From Chromatiaceae bacterium (lineage in GTDB: Bacteria; Pseudomonadota; Gammaproteobacteria; Chromatiales; Chromatiaceae): DNA of 64,000 nucleotides. The position numbers and the translations under genes were made by a program. Location: contig JACKMK010000001.1 of assembly GCA_024235395.1 (NCBI GenBank), forward strand, positions 1,054,001 through 1,118,000, given 5' to 3'. How positions within the stretch are numbered: position 1 is the stretch's first letter; each line of letters starts with the position of its first letter. Below the pieces are notes generated by a model. It was not told the DNA's origin and made no database searches. It saw only the letters and a list, made by a program, of their open reading frames with translations. Shown piece by piece: positions 43,354 to 52,388 of the stretch.

Positions 43354-44166
43354 ATGACCAGCGTGTTCATCAGTTATCGCCGCAGCGACACGAGCGGCTA
43401 TGCCGGTCGGTTGTACGACCGGTTGGCGTCGCACTTCGGTGCGCCGCAGGTATTCATCGACGTCGACCATATCGAACCGGGCGACGATTTCGCGCGCACG
43501 ATCGACGCCCGCATCCACACCGCAGACGTCGTGCTGGTGCTGATCGGTCCAGGCTGGCTCGACGCCGCCGACGCCCATGGTCGCCCGCGACTCCACCTCG
43601 ACGACGACTATGTACGCATCGAGATCGCGACCGCACTGCAGCAGGGCAAGACCGTTATCCCGGTGCTGTTCCGGCGTGCGTCGATGCCGGTTCGCGGCCG
43701 CCTGCCGCTCGATCTGCAGGCACTGGCGACCCGCCAGGCGTTCAGCTGCAGCGACGAACGCTTTCATGCGGATGTCGACGTGCTGGTCGCGGCACTCGAG
43801 CGCAAACCAGGAAGGCGCTGGAGAAAGGCGGCGACGGGCGACGGTGGCTGGCGCCGGTATTCGCGGTCGGTGAGCTGGCTGCGGCGGATCGCGGTCGTGT
43901 CGGCAATCGGCAGCGCCGGACTCGCCGGCCTGGCGCAGATCGCCGACAGCGGCTCGACGACCGGCGGCGATTTCGCTCGCCCGCGGACCACCTCGACATC
44001 GCAGACGCCCCCGGCACGGGTGCGCGTCGACACCCCGAGCGCGTCACGGCTGGTCGAGTCCCAATCGACGCTGACCCGGGTGCGCCCCGCCCAGCTGCCG
44101 CCCAGGGAGGTCATCGACCGGTACAACCGAACGGCACGCAACATCATTGACTCGCTCGGCCGGTGA
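43354..44166 (+). CDS. TIR-domain protein with one transmembrane helix
   Basis: 270 residues. The N-terminal ~150 residues form a TIR domain: VFISYRRSDTSGYAGRLYD (box 1), VFIDVDHIEPGDDFARTID, VVLVLIGPGWLD, and YVRIEIATALQQGKTVIPVLF, where the glutamate is in the position of the NADase catalytic residue. A helix (WLRRIAVVSAIGSAGLAGLAQIA, about 180-202) and a Ser/Thr-rich tail of about 65 residues follow. Bacterial TIR domains bind or hydrolyse NAD+, often in phage defence or signalling. No partner (Thoeris, STING, SIR2) is adjacent, so this is an orphan. The start follows CGGAGAAA. Confidence 0.85.
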   Translation: MTSVFISYRRSDTSGYAGRLYDRLASHFGAPQVFIDVDHIEPGDDFARTIDARIHTADVVLVLIGPGWLDAADAHGRPRLHLDDDYVRIEIATALQQGKTVIPVLFRRASMPVRGRLPLDLQALATRQAFSCSDERFHADVDVLVAALERKPGRRWRKAATGDGGWRRYSRSVSWLRRIAVVSAIGSAGLAGLAQIADSGSTTGGDFARPRTTSTSQTPPARVRVDTPSASRLVESQSTLTRVRPAQLPPREVIDRYNRTARNIIDSLGR

Positions 44167-44313
44167 CCCTGGGCATTCCGGTCTCGCGTGACGGCGAACC
44201 GGGCGCGTCGTGTCGCCCCCTTGTGCATGCCGCAACAACGCGGTGATCCGTTCAGCGGCCCATGGGACCGCGATCTGCGATGCCACGGGGACTGCAGTCG
44301 ATCGCCGACGCCG

Positions 44314-45780
44314 TCAGGCCAGCCCCCCCATACACAGGTACTTGATCTCGACGAACTCGTCGATGCCGTAGTACGAACCCTCGCGGCCGAGCCCGGATTC
44401 CTTGACCCCGCCGAACGGCGCCAGCTCGGTGGAAATGATCCCCTCGTTGATGCCGACCATGCCGTACTCCAGCGCCTCGGCGACACGCCAGACCCGGCCG
44501 ATATCGCGGCTGTAGAAATACGCGGCGAGGCCATACTCGGTGTCGTTGGCCATGCTCACCGCTTCCTCTTCGCTGTGAAACCTGAACAAAGGTGCCACGG
44601 GTCCGAAGGTCTCTTCGCTGGCGACCCGCATCTGCGATGTGACATCGGCGAGGATGGTCGGCTGGAAAAAGGTCCCACCGATCGCATGCCGTTGTCCGCC
44701 GCACAGGACCCGTGCGCCCTTGTCCACGGCATCGGCGATATGCGCCTCGACCTTGCGGACCGCTGCCTCGTTGATCAGCGGTCCCTGGTGGGTTCCCTCG
44801 GCCATGCCGTCGCCGACCTGCAGCCCATCGACCGCGTCGGCCAGCTTGCGGGCAAAGGCGTCATAGATGCCGTCTTGCACCAACAGCCGGTTGGCGCACA
44901 CGCAGGTCTGACCGGCGTTGCGGTACTTGGAGGCCATGGCGCCTGCCACCGCCGCGTCGAGGTCGGCATCGTCGAACACGATGAACGGCGCGTTGCCACC
45001 CAGTTCCAGCGACACCTTCTTCACGGTGTCCGCACAATCGCGATACAGGCGCTTGCCGACCGCGGTCGAGCCGGTGAAGGACAGCTTGCGCACGACCGGG
45101 CTTGCGGTCAGCACGCCACCGACCGTCGCGGCGTCCGTGGTGGTGATCACATTGAACACACCGTTCGGAATGCCGGCCTGCTGCGCGAGTTCGGCCAGCG
45201 CCAGTGCGCACAACGGCGTGAGTTCCGACGGCTTCACCACCACGGTGCAGCCCGCCGCCAGGGCCGGTGCGCATTTGCGGGTGATCATCGCGATCGGGAA
45301 GTTCCAAGGCGTAATCGCCGCCACGACACCGACCGGCTGCTTGACCACCAGGTAACGCCGGTCAGAGATCGCGGCCGGGATCACGTCGCCGTAGATGCGC
45401 TTGGCCTCCTCGGCAAACCATTCGACAAAAGACGCGCCATAGGTGACCTCGCCGCGTGCCTCGGCGAGCGGCTTGCCCTGCTCCGCGGTCATCAGGTGCG
45501 CGAGGTCCTCGCGATGCACGCTGATCAGATCGAACCAACGCCGCAGGATCGCTCCCCGCTCCTTGCCGGTGAGGGCACGCCAACCCGGCCAGGCGGCATT
45601 GGCGACCTCGATCGCGGCGAGTGTCTCGCGCTCACCGAGATCCGCGACCCGGGCGAGCTCTGCGCCGTCCGCGGGATTGAGCACGGCGAAACGTGCCCCG
45701 CTGTCGGCCGCGGCCCACTGGCCGTCGATGAATGCGGCATCGCGCAGCAGCGCGGTATCTTGAAGCCATTCGGTGGTCAT
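44314..45780 (-). CDS. NAD(P)-dependent aldehyde dehydrogenase, succinate-semialdehyde type
   Basis: 488 residues. Motifs: ITPWNFPIAMITRKCAPALAAG, the nucleotide-binding FTGSTAVGK, ELGGNAPFIVFDDAD with the general-base Glu, and NAGQTCVCANR with the catalytic Cys. Overall it resembles GabD-type succinate-semialdehyde dehydrogenases. Its position downstream of xsc and ackA suggests a sulfoacetaldehyde dehydrogenase (SafD-like) that would oxidise sulfoacetaldehyde to sulfoacetate as an overflow branch; SafD enzymes are close to this family. Substrate cannot be settled by sequence. It is 83 bases downstream of ackA on the same strand. Confidence 0.85.
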   Translation of the reverse strand: MTTEWLQDTALLRDAAFIDGQWAAADSGARFAVLNPADGAELARVADLGERETLAAIEVANAAWPGWRALTGKERGAILRRWFDLISVHREDLAHLMTAEQGKPLAEARGEVTYGASFVEWFAEEAKRIYGDVIPAAISDRRYLVVKQPVGVVAAITPWNFPIAMITRKCAPALAAGCTVVVKPSELTPLCALALAELAQQAGIPNGVFNVITTTDAATVGGVLTASPVVRKLSFTGSTAVGKRLYRDCADTVKKVSLELGGNAPFIVFDDADLDAAVAGAMASKYRNAGQTCVCANRLLVQDGIYDAFARKLADAVDGLQVGDGMAEGTHQGPLINEAAVRKVEAHIADAVDKGARVLCGGQRHAIGGTFFQPTILADVTSQMRVASEETFGPVAPLFRFHSEEEAVSMANDTEYGLAAYFYSRDIGRVWRVAEALEYGMVGINEGIISTELAPFGGVKESGLGREGSYYGIDEFVEIKYLCMGGLA

Positions 45781-45863
45781 TTCGGTTCATCCCCCTCGTG
45801 CACAATCGCGCGCCGTACGTCCTACCCGACCTGCGCGCGTCGGTCGTTCGGCCGCCTCGCGGT

Positions 45864-47084
45864 TCATCGGGCCCGGACGGGCTGGCGGACCGATGCGCGG
45901 ATCAGTCGCGCGGCATGCCGGGCGATGATCAGTTCCTCGTTGGTCGGGATCACCCAGGCCTTGAGATGGCTGTTCGGCGTCGTGATCAGTGGACCGCCGG
46001 CCGCGTTCGCGGCCGCATCGCAGTCCAACCCCAGCCAGGTCAACTGGGCGCAGACCTTGTCGCGAACCGCCGCGGCGTGCTCACCGATACCGCCGGTGAA
46101 GACCATCGCGTCGACGCCGCCCAGCGCCGCCGCCATCGAACCGACCGCGCGCACCAGCGTGTAACAGAACAGATCGACCGCTGTTGCGGCCGCCGGCTCG
46201 TCGCTGCCGAGCAGTACCTGCATATCGGCACTGATGCCGGACACGCCGAGCAGGCCGCTCTCGTTGTACAGCAGGTGTGACAGTGCCGCCTCGTCCATGC
46301 CCTGCTCACGCATCAGATGCAACAACACGCCCGGGTCGATGCCGCCACAGCGGGTCCCCATCAACAACCCGTCCAGCGTCGAGAACCCCATCGACGTGGC
46401 GACCGACCGGCCGTCGTGGATCGCACACAGGCTGGCGCCGTTGCCCAGATGGGCGACGATCAGGCGCCCTGGCAGGACACCGCCGTTATAGGCCGGAACC
46501 GCAGCGGTGATGAATTCATAGGACAGGCCATGGAAGCCGTACCTTTGCAGCCCCTGGTCGCGCAGCGGGCGTGGCAACGGCAACAAGCGCGCGACCGGGT
46601 CCTGTGAGGCATGGAATGCCGTGTCGAAACAGGCCACCTGTGGCAGGTCCGGCGCCGATTCGGCAACCGCGCGGATCGCGGCCAGATTGTGCGGCTGGTG
46701 ATGCGGCGCCAGGGGCGACAGCGCGTCGAGTTCCTGCAGCAGCCGCGGTGTCACCAGGGCCGGCTGACGCCGGTCCGGACCGCCGTGCACGACACGATGG
46801 CCGACACCGATCAGGTCGAGACCGTCGGCATGCGCATCGACCCAACCGAGCGCGACCGAGATCGCCTGCTGATGGTCGGCGATCTCCCCGAGGTTCGCGG
46901 GGGGCGGCCCGCTGTCCGCCTGCGCACCGTTGACCGCGGCGCTGAACACCGGCTTGGAACCGATACCGGCCACCTGGCCACGCATCAGCGCTGCATCAGC
47001 ATCCGCCTGTTCACCGATCCGAAACACCGCAAACTTGAGGCTCGATGAGCCGGCGTTCAGAACCAAGACCCCGCTGTCCGCCAT
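45864..47084 (-). CDS. ackA: Acetate kinase
   Basis: 406 residues with the acetate-kinase signatures VLVLNAGSSSLKFAVF at the N-terminus, GHRVVHGG, and DAMVFTGGIGEHAAAVRD near the C-terminus. It converts acetyl phosphate and ADP to acetate and ATP in the cytoplasm. In most known xsc clusters the acetyl phosphate made by Xsc goes to acetyl-CoA through Pta; here the adjacent gene is the kinase, suggesting direct ATP gain and acetate release, or assimilation with a separate acetyl-CoA synthetase. A terminator between xsc and ackA suggests partly independent expression. Confidence 0.94.
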   Translation of the reverse strand: MADSGVLVLNAGSSSLKFAVFRIGEQADADAALMRGQVAGIGSKPVFSAAVNGAQADSGPPPANLGEIADHQQAISVALGWVDAHADGLDLIGVGHRVVHGGPDRRQPALVTPRLLQELDALSPLAPHHQPHNLAAIRAVAESAPDLPQVACFDTAFHASQDPVARLLPLPRPLRDQGLQRYGFHGLSYEFITAAVPAYNGGVLPGRLIVAHLGNGASLCAIHDGRSVATSMGFSTLDGLLMGTRCGGIDPGVLLHLMREQGMDEAALSHLLYNESGLLGVSGISADMQVLLGSDEPAAATAVDLFCYTLVRAVGSMAAALGGVDAMVFTGGIGEHAAAVRDKVCAQLTWLGLDCDAAANAAGGPLITTPNSHLKAWVIPTNEELIIARHAARLIRASVRQPVRAR

Positions 47085-47141
47085 TCGTCTCCTCCGTCGC
47101 TTTGCCCCTGGTGGAAACTAGCACCCCGCCCCGGTCCATCG

Positions 47142-47174
47142 AAAAAAAAGGGAACCCCGGGGGACGAGGTTCCC
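47142..47174 (-). terminator. Terminator of xsc
   Basis: On the minus strand: GGGAACC, an 11-base loop region, GGTTCCC, then T8. It lies 54 bases past the xsc stop and before ackA. Confidence 0.85.
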
Positions 47175-47227
47175 GACAAGCCTTCCTTAAAGGAGGATCG
47201 AGGGAATCGTACGGCTCGCGCCTGGAC

Positions 47228-48991
47228 TCAGACGAAGTCCTTGTATTTCTCCAGGTAACGGACCGGCTTGCTGAGTGCGTCGCGGCGGAACGGGTCGCCG
47301 AGTTCGCGCGTACACATGATCTCGAGGATGCAGGTCTTGCCGGCGTTCATCTGCATGTCGACCGCACGCTGCAACGCCGGACCGACGTCTTCGAGCCGAT
47401 CGACGCGGATGCCCTCGGCGCCCATCGCCTGCCCGATCTTTGCCCAGCTTTCGTTCTCGAGTTCGGCGGCGACGAAGCGACGGTTGTAGAAGTCGACCTG
47501 GTTCTTCTTCTCCGCGCCCCACTGGCGGTTGTGAAACACCACCGCGGTCACCGGTATGTCGTGGCGCACACAGGTCAGCGTCTCCTGCATGCTCATGCCC
47601 CAGGCGCCGTCACCCGCGTACGAGATCGCCGGACGGTCGGGTGCGGCGACCTTGGCGCCGATGATCGTCGGGAAGGCGTAACCGCAGTTACCCCAGCTCA
47701 TCGCCGCGAAGAAGCTGCGCGGCCGCTCGAACCGCAGGTAGCTGTTGGCGACCGAGTTGATGTTGCCGATATCGGTCGACACCATCACGTCAGCCGGCAT
47801 CGCCTTTTCCAGCTCGCGCAGCACCTGGCGCGGATGCAGGTAGTTGCCGGGTTCGGCCTCTTGTTCGGCGATCATGTCGAGGCTGAACGGGTCTTTCTCA
47901 TGCGTCCATTCGTCCAGCTCTTTTTCCCATGCAGCCTTCTCGGCCGTGATCTCGCTGGAACGGGCATCGCGTGTCGCATCGCAGGCCAGGGTGCGGTCGG
48001 CAAGCCGCGCGCTCAGCGCCTTCGCGGCCTCACCGGCGTCGCCACAGATGCCGACCGAGATCTTTTTCACCAGGCCGAGCATCTTGTGGTCCGCATCGAC
48101 CTGGATGATCTTGGCGTTCTTCGGCCAGTAGTCCATGCCGTGCTGCGGCAGCGTGCCGAACGGACCGAGGCGTGAGCCGAGCGCAAGCACCACGTCGGCC
48201 TTGGCGATCAGTTTCATCGCCGCCTTCGAGCCCTGATATCCCAGCGGGCCACACCACAGGGGATGGCTGGCCGGGAACGAATCATTGTGCAGATAGCTGT
48301 TGACGACGGGCGCGCCCAGGCGCTCCGCCAGTGCCTTGCACTCCTCGACCGCGTCAGCCATCACGACGCCGCCACCGGAGATGATGACCGGGAACTCGGC
48401 CTTGGCCAGCAGGTCGGCGGCTTCGGTCAGGCTCTTGTCTCCGCCCGGCCCCCGGTCGAGACGCTGCGGCTGCGGGATCTCGACATCGATGTCGCCGTAG
48501 AAAAAGTCACGCGGAATATTCAGCTGGGTCGGCCCCATCTCGGCCATCGCGCGGTCGAAACAGCGGCCTGTGAACTCGGCCATGCGCCGCGGGTTGCAGA
48601 CATGGCCCTGGTACTTGGTGAACTCCTGGAACATCGGCAACTGATTGGCCTCCTGGAAACCACCCAGGCCGATGCCCATGGTGCCGGCCTCCGGGGTGAT
48701 CAGCACCACCGGGCTGTGCGCCCAGTAGGCCGCGGCGATCGCGGTCACGCAGTTGCTGATGCCGGGACCGTTCTGGCCGATGGTCACGCCATGACGCCCG
48801 CTGACACGCGAATAGCCGTCCGCCATGTGCGCGGCGCCCTGCTCGTGCACCACCGGGATCAGGCGGATGCCGGCCGGGGCGAAGATGTCCATCGCGTCCA
48901 TGAACGCCGATCCCATGATGCCGAACATGTCGGTGACACCGTTGGCGGCCAAGGTTTCGACGAATGCTTCACTCGGGGTCATTCGGGCCAT
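47228..48991 (-). CDS. xsc: Sulfoacetaldehyde acetyltransferase
   Basis: 587 residues, a thiamine-diphosphate enzyme that cleaves sulfoacetaldehyde with phosphate into sulfite and acetyl phosphate. The N-terminal domain has EAFVETLAANGVTDMFGIMGSAFMDAMD, close to the known Xsc start. The C-terminal TPP-binding motif is GDGAWGMSMQETLTC with the downstream Asn in VVFHNRQWG. The GIMGSAFMDAMDIF and NRQWGAEKKNQVDFYN segments are diagnostic of Xsc as against acetolactate synthase. The ATG at 48991 follows GGAGAGAG; a promoter with an overlapping dyad lies 60-90 bases upstream. It is the central enzyme of taurine, isethionate and sulfoacetate breakdown. Confidence 0.95.
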   Translation of the reverse strand: MARMTPSEAFVETLAANGVTDMFGIMGSAFMDAMDIFAPAGIRLIPVVHEQGAAHMADGYSRVSGRHGVTIGQNGPGISNCVTAIAAAYWAHSPVVLITPEAGTMGIGLGGFQEANQLPMFQEFTKYQGHVCNPRRMAEFTGRCFDRAMAEMGPTQLNIPRDFFYGDIDVEIPQPQRLDRGPGGDKSLTEAADLLAKAEFPVIISGGGVVMADAVEECKALAERLGAPVVNSYLHNDSFPASHPLWCGPLGYQGSKAAMKLIAKADVVLALGSRLGPFGTLPQHGMDYWPKNAKIIQVDADHKMLGLVKKISVGICGDAGEAAKALSARLADRTLACDATRDARSSEITAEKAAWEKELDEWTHEKDPFSLDMIAEQEAEPGNYLHPRQVLRELEKAMPADVMVSTDIGNINSVANSYLRFERPRSFFAAMSWGNCGYAFPTIIGAKVAAPDRPAISYAGDGAWGMSMQETLTCVRHDIPVTAVVFHNRQWGAEKKNQVDFYNRRFVAAELENESWAKIGQAMGAEGIRVDRLEDVGPALQRAVDMQMNAGKTCILEIMCTRELGDPFRRDALSKPVRYLEKYKDFV

Positions 48992-49050
48992 TGGACTCTC
49001 TCCTCATCCGAAAAAAGCGCCCTTGTACGGGGCGCTATAATTTTGTGTTT

Positions 49051-49069
49051 ATGAGATTAGTTGTCTCAT
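49051..49069. promoter_or_regulatory. Candidate operator ATGAGA-N7-TCTCAT over the xsc promoter
   Basis: A perfect 6-bp inverted repeat covers the -10 box and half of the spacer of the xsc promoter. The position suits a repressor; the adjacent IclR-family regulator is the natural candidate. No binding data. Confidence 0.5.
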
Positions 49070-49081
49070 TTTTAATGTCAA
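49054..49081 (-). promoter_or_regulatory. xsc promoter: TTGACA-N16-TAATCT
   Basis: On the minus strand a perfect TTGACA (49076-49081) and TAATCT (49054-49059) are 16 bases apart, 63 bases before the xsc start. Confidence 0.65.
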
Positions 49082-49431
49082 GTCATTTTTCCAGGGATGA
49101 ATGAAGCGAAATTCAAGATCAATCGTTTCTTTATCCGACGGGTCGCTAAACCTCATTGAGTGCCGATACGCACGCACCGCGGATCCATCGCGCCACGGCC
49201 GGCTTGCGGTCTCGGCGACCGCCCCCTGGCAGGAAAGGCGGCGGTCAGTGGATCTCATTTTTTGGCACCAACCAGCAAATTCTCTTCAATTTCTAAAAAA
49301 ATCAGGACTTTTTGTATCTTTTATGCTTGTATTGTCGTGGTTGATGGCCGAGCGCACCCGGCCCCCGCCGCCCTTGGCAGTGGCATACCGGGTAACGCGA
49401 CGGCGCCGGTTCCCGAGGGAAGCAGAAAGGC

Positions 49432-50217
49432 ATGAAAGACAGTGGCACCCAGTCCACGCTGATCCGCGGTTTTGCCATCGTCGAAAAGATCGTCGAGGCC
49501 GACCGGCCGGTGTCGAGTGCCTTCCTGGCCGAGGAACTCGACCTGCCCAAGGCCACCGTGCACCGCATCTGCCAACAACTCGAAGAGGAAGGGCTGCTGC
49601 AACGCGAACCGGGCGGCAAGCGTTTCACCGGCGGCAAGCGGCTGCGTCGGCTGGCGATGTCGACGATGTCGAACTCGGTGCTGGGGGCCGGCCGTCGCTC
49701 GATCCTGCAGGACCTGTCCAAGGAAGTCGGTGAGACCTGCAACCTGACGATGCTCGACGGCAACGAGATCGTCTACCTCGACCGCATCGAGACCAACTGG
49801 CCCTACCGCATCCATCTGCCGGTGGGTTCTCACCTGCCGCTGTACTGCACCGCGACCGGCAAGCTGTTTCTCGCCAGCATGAAGCCGGCCGCACGCCGAC
49901 GCCTGCTCGACAGCCTGACGCTGCAACGGCATACGGACCTGACGATCACCGACAGCGAACTCCTGGAGGCTCAACTGAAGCGGATTGCCGACGAAGGCGT
50001 CGGGTACGACAGCGGCGAATACCTCGAGGGCATGGTAGCCATCGCGGTACCGGTCATCGGCGAAGACAACCAGGTGTGTTTCGCGATCGCGATCCACGCG
50101 CCGTCGGTGCGCAAGTCACTCGACGAGTTGCGTCAATACCTGCCGACCTTGCGCCGTGCGGCCGCGCGGATGGCTGCATCCGAATGCCAGCAGCGCGACG
50201 AGGAAGACGCCGCCTGA
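49432..50217 (+). CDS. IclR-family transcriptional regulator, copy 1
   Basis: 261 residues. The N-terminal winged helix has RGFAIVEKIVEADRPVSSAFLAEELDLPKATVHRI, and the C-terminal effector domain has GETCNLTMLDGNEIVYLDRIE, LPLYCTATGKLFLAS and an ending VAIAVPVIGEDNQVCFAIAIHAP. It is about as long as usual for IclR. It faces away from xsc across a shared control region, so it most likely governs sulfonate breakdown; isethionate clusters in other Proteobacteria are known to have an IclR-type regulator (IseR). It is similar throughout to the second IclR gene at 57573. The DUF599 gene follows 16 bases later. Confidence 0.92.
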   Translation: MKDSGTQSTLIRGFAIVEKIVEADRPVSSAFLAEELDLPKATVHRICQQLEEEGLLQREPGGKRFTGGKRLRRLAMSTMSNSVLGAGRRSILQDLSKEVGETCNLTMLDGNEIVYLDRIETNWPYRIHLPVGSHLPLYCTATGKLFLASMKPAARRRLLDSLTLQRHTDLTITDSELLEAQLKRIADEGVGYDSGEYLEGMVAIAVPVIGEDNQVCFAIAIHAPSVRKSLDELRQYLPTLRRAAARMAASECQQRDEEDAA

Positions 50218-50233
50218 ACGGTGGTGCGACGGG

Positions 50234-50929
50234 ATGGGCGACCCCAGCACGCAGCTGTTTCCGGTCCTCGACGTCATTGCCCTGGTCGCATTCGTCGGTA
50301 GCTGGACGTCGTACGTCGTTTACACCAAGCGACGCAACATCAATGACCGGCGCGGCCTGCTAGCGGCCATGAACCGGGTGCGCGAGCAGTGGACGGCGTC
50401 GATCCTCGAGCGCGACAACCGTATCGTCGACAGCCAGGTCATCAACGGCCTGGTACGCAAAGAGACCTTTTTTGCATCGACCACGCTGCTGATACTCGCC
50501 AGTACGGTCGCGCTGCTCGGCACGGGCGATCAGGTCAACCAGCTGTTCCGGGAGATTCCGTTTGCCCGCGAGATGCCGCTCGCGCTGTGGGAACTCAAGG
50601 TGGCGGTGCTCGCGATGATCTTTGTCTACGCGTTCTTCAAGTTCACCTGGTCGATCCGGCAACATTCGTACTGCGCCATCCTGGTAGCGGCGATCCCGAT
50701 GCCGGACAAGGTCGCCGAGAGGAATGGCCGCCAGCAGGCCGAGCGCCTCGCACGGCTGAGCAATCTTGCGGCGCGCCACTTCAACGACGGCATGCGCGCC
50801 TATTATTTTGCCCTCGCCGAGTTGAGCTGGTTCTTCAACACCTGGGTGTTCCTGCTGGCGATCGTCTGGGTGATCGTGGTGCTCTATCGCCGCGAGTTTC
50901 ATTCCAAGGCCCTGTCGATCCTGAGCTGA
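50234..50929 (+). CDS. DUF599 family inner-membrane protein
   Basis: 231 residues with about four transmembrane helices: DVIALVAFVGSWTSYVVY, FFASTTLLILASTVALLG, LKVAVLAMIFVYAFFKFTW and WVFLLAIVWVIVVLY. The segments RREFHSKAL, WSIRQHSYCAILV and RHFNDGMRAYYFALAELSWF match DUF599, whose function is unknown. The ATG at 50234 begins MGDPSTQLFP; it lies 16 bases after iclR1, so it is part of that transcription unit. A link to sulfonate metabolism is not established. Confidence 0.85.
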   Translation: MGDPSTQLFPVLDVIALVAFVGSWTSYVVYTKRRNINDRRGLLAAMNRVREQWTASILERDNRIVDSQVINGLVRKETFFASTTLLILASTVALLGTGDQVNQLFREIPFAREMPLALWELKVAVLAMIFVYAFFKFTWSIRQHSYCAILVAAIPMPDKVAERNGRQQAERLARLSNLAARHFNDGMRAYYFALAELSWFFNTWVFLLAIVWVIVVLYRREFHSKALSILS

Positions 50930-51066
50930 CGGTATGCAGACCGTGCAGATGCGACGCCTCGCTGCCCACTGTTTTCCGCGTGGAGAGCCGATGACGGCGT
51001 GGCTTTCTGCCGGGTGCCGAAACAAGACACCCCGTTCGCTGGCGTGATACCGGCGAACGCCGCGCG

Positions 51067-52266
51067 ATGACAAACCCACAGACCGAACGCCTGAAGGTCC
51101 TCTCGGCCGGCATCATCAGCCTGGTGCTGATGCTCGGCATTGCGCGCTTCGCGTATACGCCACTGCTGCCGCTGATGCAGCAACAGGCAGGACTCGGCGT
51201 TGCCGAGGGCGGCTGGCTGGCGGCGATCAACTACATGGGTTACCTGAGCGGCGCCGTCATCGCCTCATTGATCAGCGACGTAGTGCTCAAGGACAGGCTG
51301 TACCGCATCGGGCTGATCGTCGCACTGCTGACGACGCTGGGCATGGCGCTCGCCCAGAACCTGTGGTTGTGGTCTGCCATGCGCTTCTTCGCCGGACTGA
51401 GCAGCGCCGCGGGCCTGCTGCTCGGCTCGGGGCTGATCCTGCACTGGCTGATCCGCCACGATCACCGCAGCGAACTCGGCATCCACTTCGCCGGCGTCGG
51501 CCTCGGCATCGCCTTCTGTGCCGTTGCCGTCGAACTGATGCACCCGACGTTCGACTGGCGCGAGCAGTGGATGCTGCTCACCGCGATCGGCGCACTGCTG
51601 GCGGTCCCGGCGTGGGCCTGGCTACCCCGCCCGGAGAGCCTGTCTGTCACCCGCAAAGGCACCATCATGGTCGACCGTCCGCCGAGCGCGGCCTTCGTAC
51701 GACTGTTCATGGCGGCGTATTTCTGCGCCGGGGTCGGTTACGTGGTCAGCGCAACCTTCATCGTCGCGATCGTCGACGACCTGCCGGGCATGCAGGGCAA
51801 GGGGGCCTGGACCTTCATGGTGCTCGGGCTCGCCGCTGCGCCTGCCTGCATCGTCTGGGACCTGATCGCGCGACGCAGCGGCGAGATCAACGCGATGATC
51901 TGGGCCTTCGCATTGCAGATCGCCGGCATCCTGCTGCCGGTGCTGACACCGAACCTCGGCATGACACTTGTCGGCGCCGTGTTGTTCGGCGGGACCTTCA
52001 TCGGCATCGTCAGCCTGGTACTGACGATGGCGGGGCGTTTCTACCCGACCCGGCCGGCCAAGATGATGGGCAAGATGACGATCTCCTACGGGGTCGCCCA
52101 GATCGCCGCACCGGCAATCACCGGCCAGCTCGCCAAAGGCGATGGAAGCTATGCCGACGGACTGTACCTGGCGGCATTCGTGATGCTGTTGGGCACCGCG
52201 TGCATGCTGCTGTTGAAGTCGCGCCACGCCGAAGAGTTGCAGACCCCGGGCGGCGTACCCAGATAG
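51067..52266 (+). CDS. MFS transporter, YbfB/YjiJ type
   Basis: 399 residues with about twelve transmembrane helices. The N-terminal helix LSAGIISLVLMLGIARFAYTPLLPLM contains the ARFAYTPLLP motif typical of the YbfB/YjiJ branch, with the loop motif RPAKMMGKMTISYG late in the second half. In Cupriavidus necator an MFS gene (iseU) sits with the isethionate dehydrogenase and IclR genes, so this protein is a candidate sulfonate or acetate-related permease. The specific substrate is inferred from position only. Confidence 0.83.
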   Translation: MTNPQTERLKVLSAGIISLVLMLGIARFAYTPLLPLMQQQAGLGVAEGGWLAAINYMGYLSGAVIASLISDVVLKDRLYRIGLIVALLTTLGMALAQNLWLWSAMRFFAGLSSAAGLLLGSGLILHWLIRHDHRSELGIHFAGVGLGIAFCAVAVELMHPTFDWREQWMLLTAIGALLAVPAWAWLPRPESLSVTRKGTIMVDRPPSAAFVRLFMAAYFCAGVGYVVSATFIVAIVDDLPGMQGKGAWTFMVLGLAAAPACIVWDLIARRSGEINAMIWAFALQIAGILLPVLTPNLGMTLVGAVLFGGTFIGIVSLVLTMAGRFYPTRPAKMMGKMTISYGVAQIAAPAITGQLAKGDGSYADGLYLAAFVMLLGTACMLLLKSRHAEELQTPGGVPR

Positions 52267-52388
52267 CCCAGGCGCCGGTCGAACCGCACTGACCGGCCCT
52301 GCGGGGCCTGGTCGTCACCGCCGTCGCCGCCCGCATGGTCGCGCCGGCGGAAAGCAATGCGACACGGGCGCGCCCTACGATTGGGGGC

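Larger units (their letters stand above)
48992..49431. other. Divergent control region between xsc and iclR1
   Basis: 440 bases, AT-rich near xsc. It holds a good xsc promoter with an overlapping inverted repeat, and a second AT-rich patch (49260-49330, TTCTAAAAAAATC) that may hold the iclR promoter. Short frames here have no recognisable product. Confidence 0.55.
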
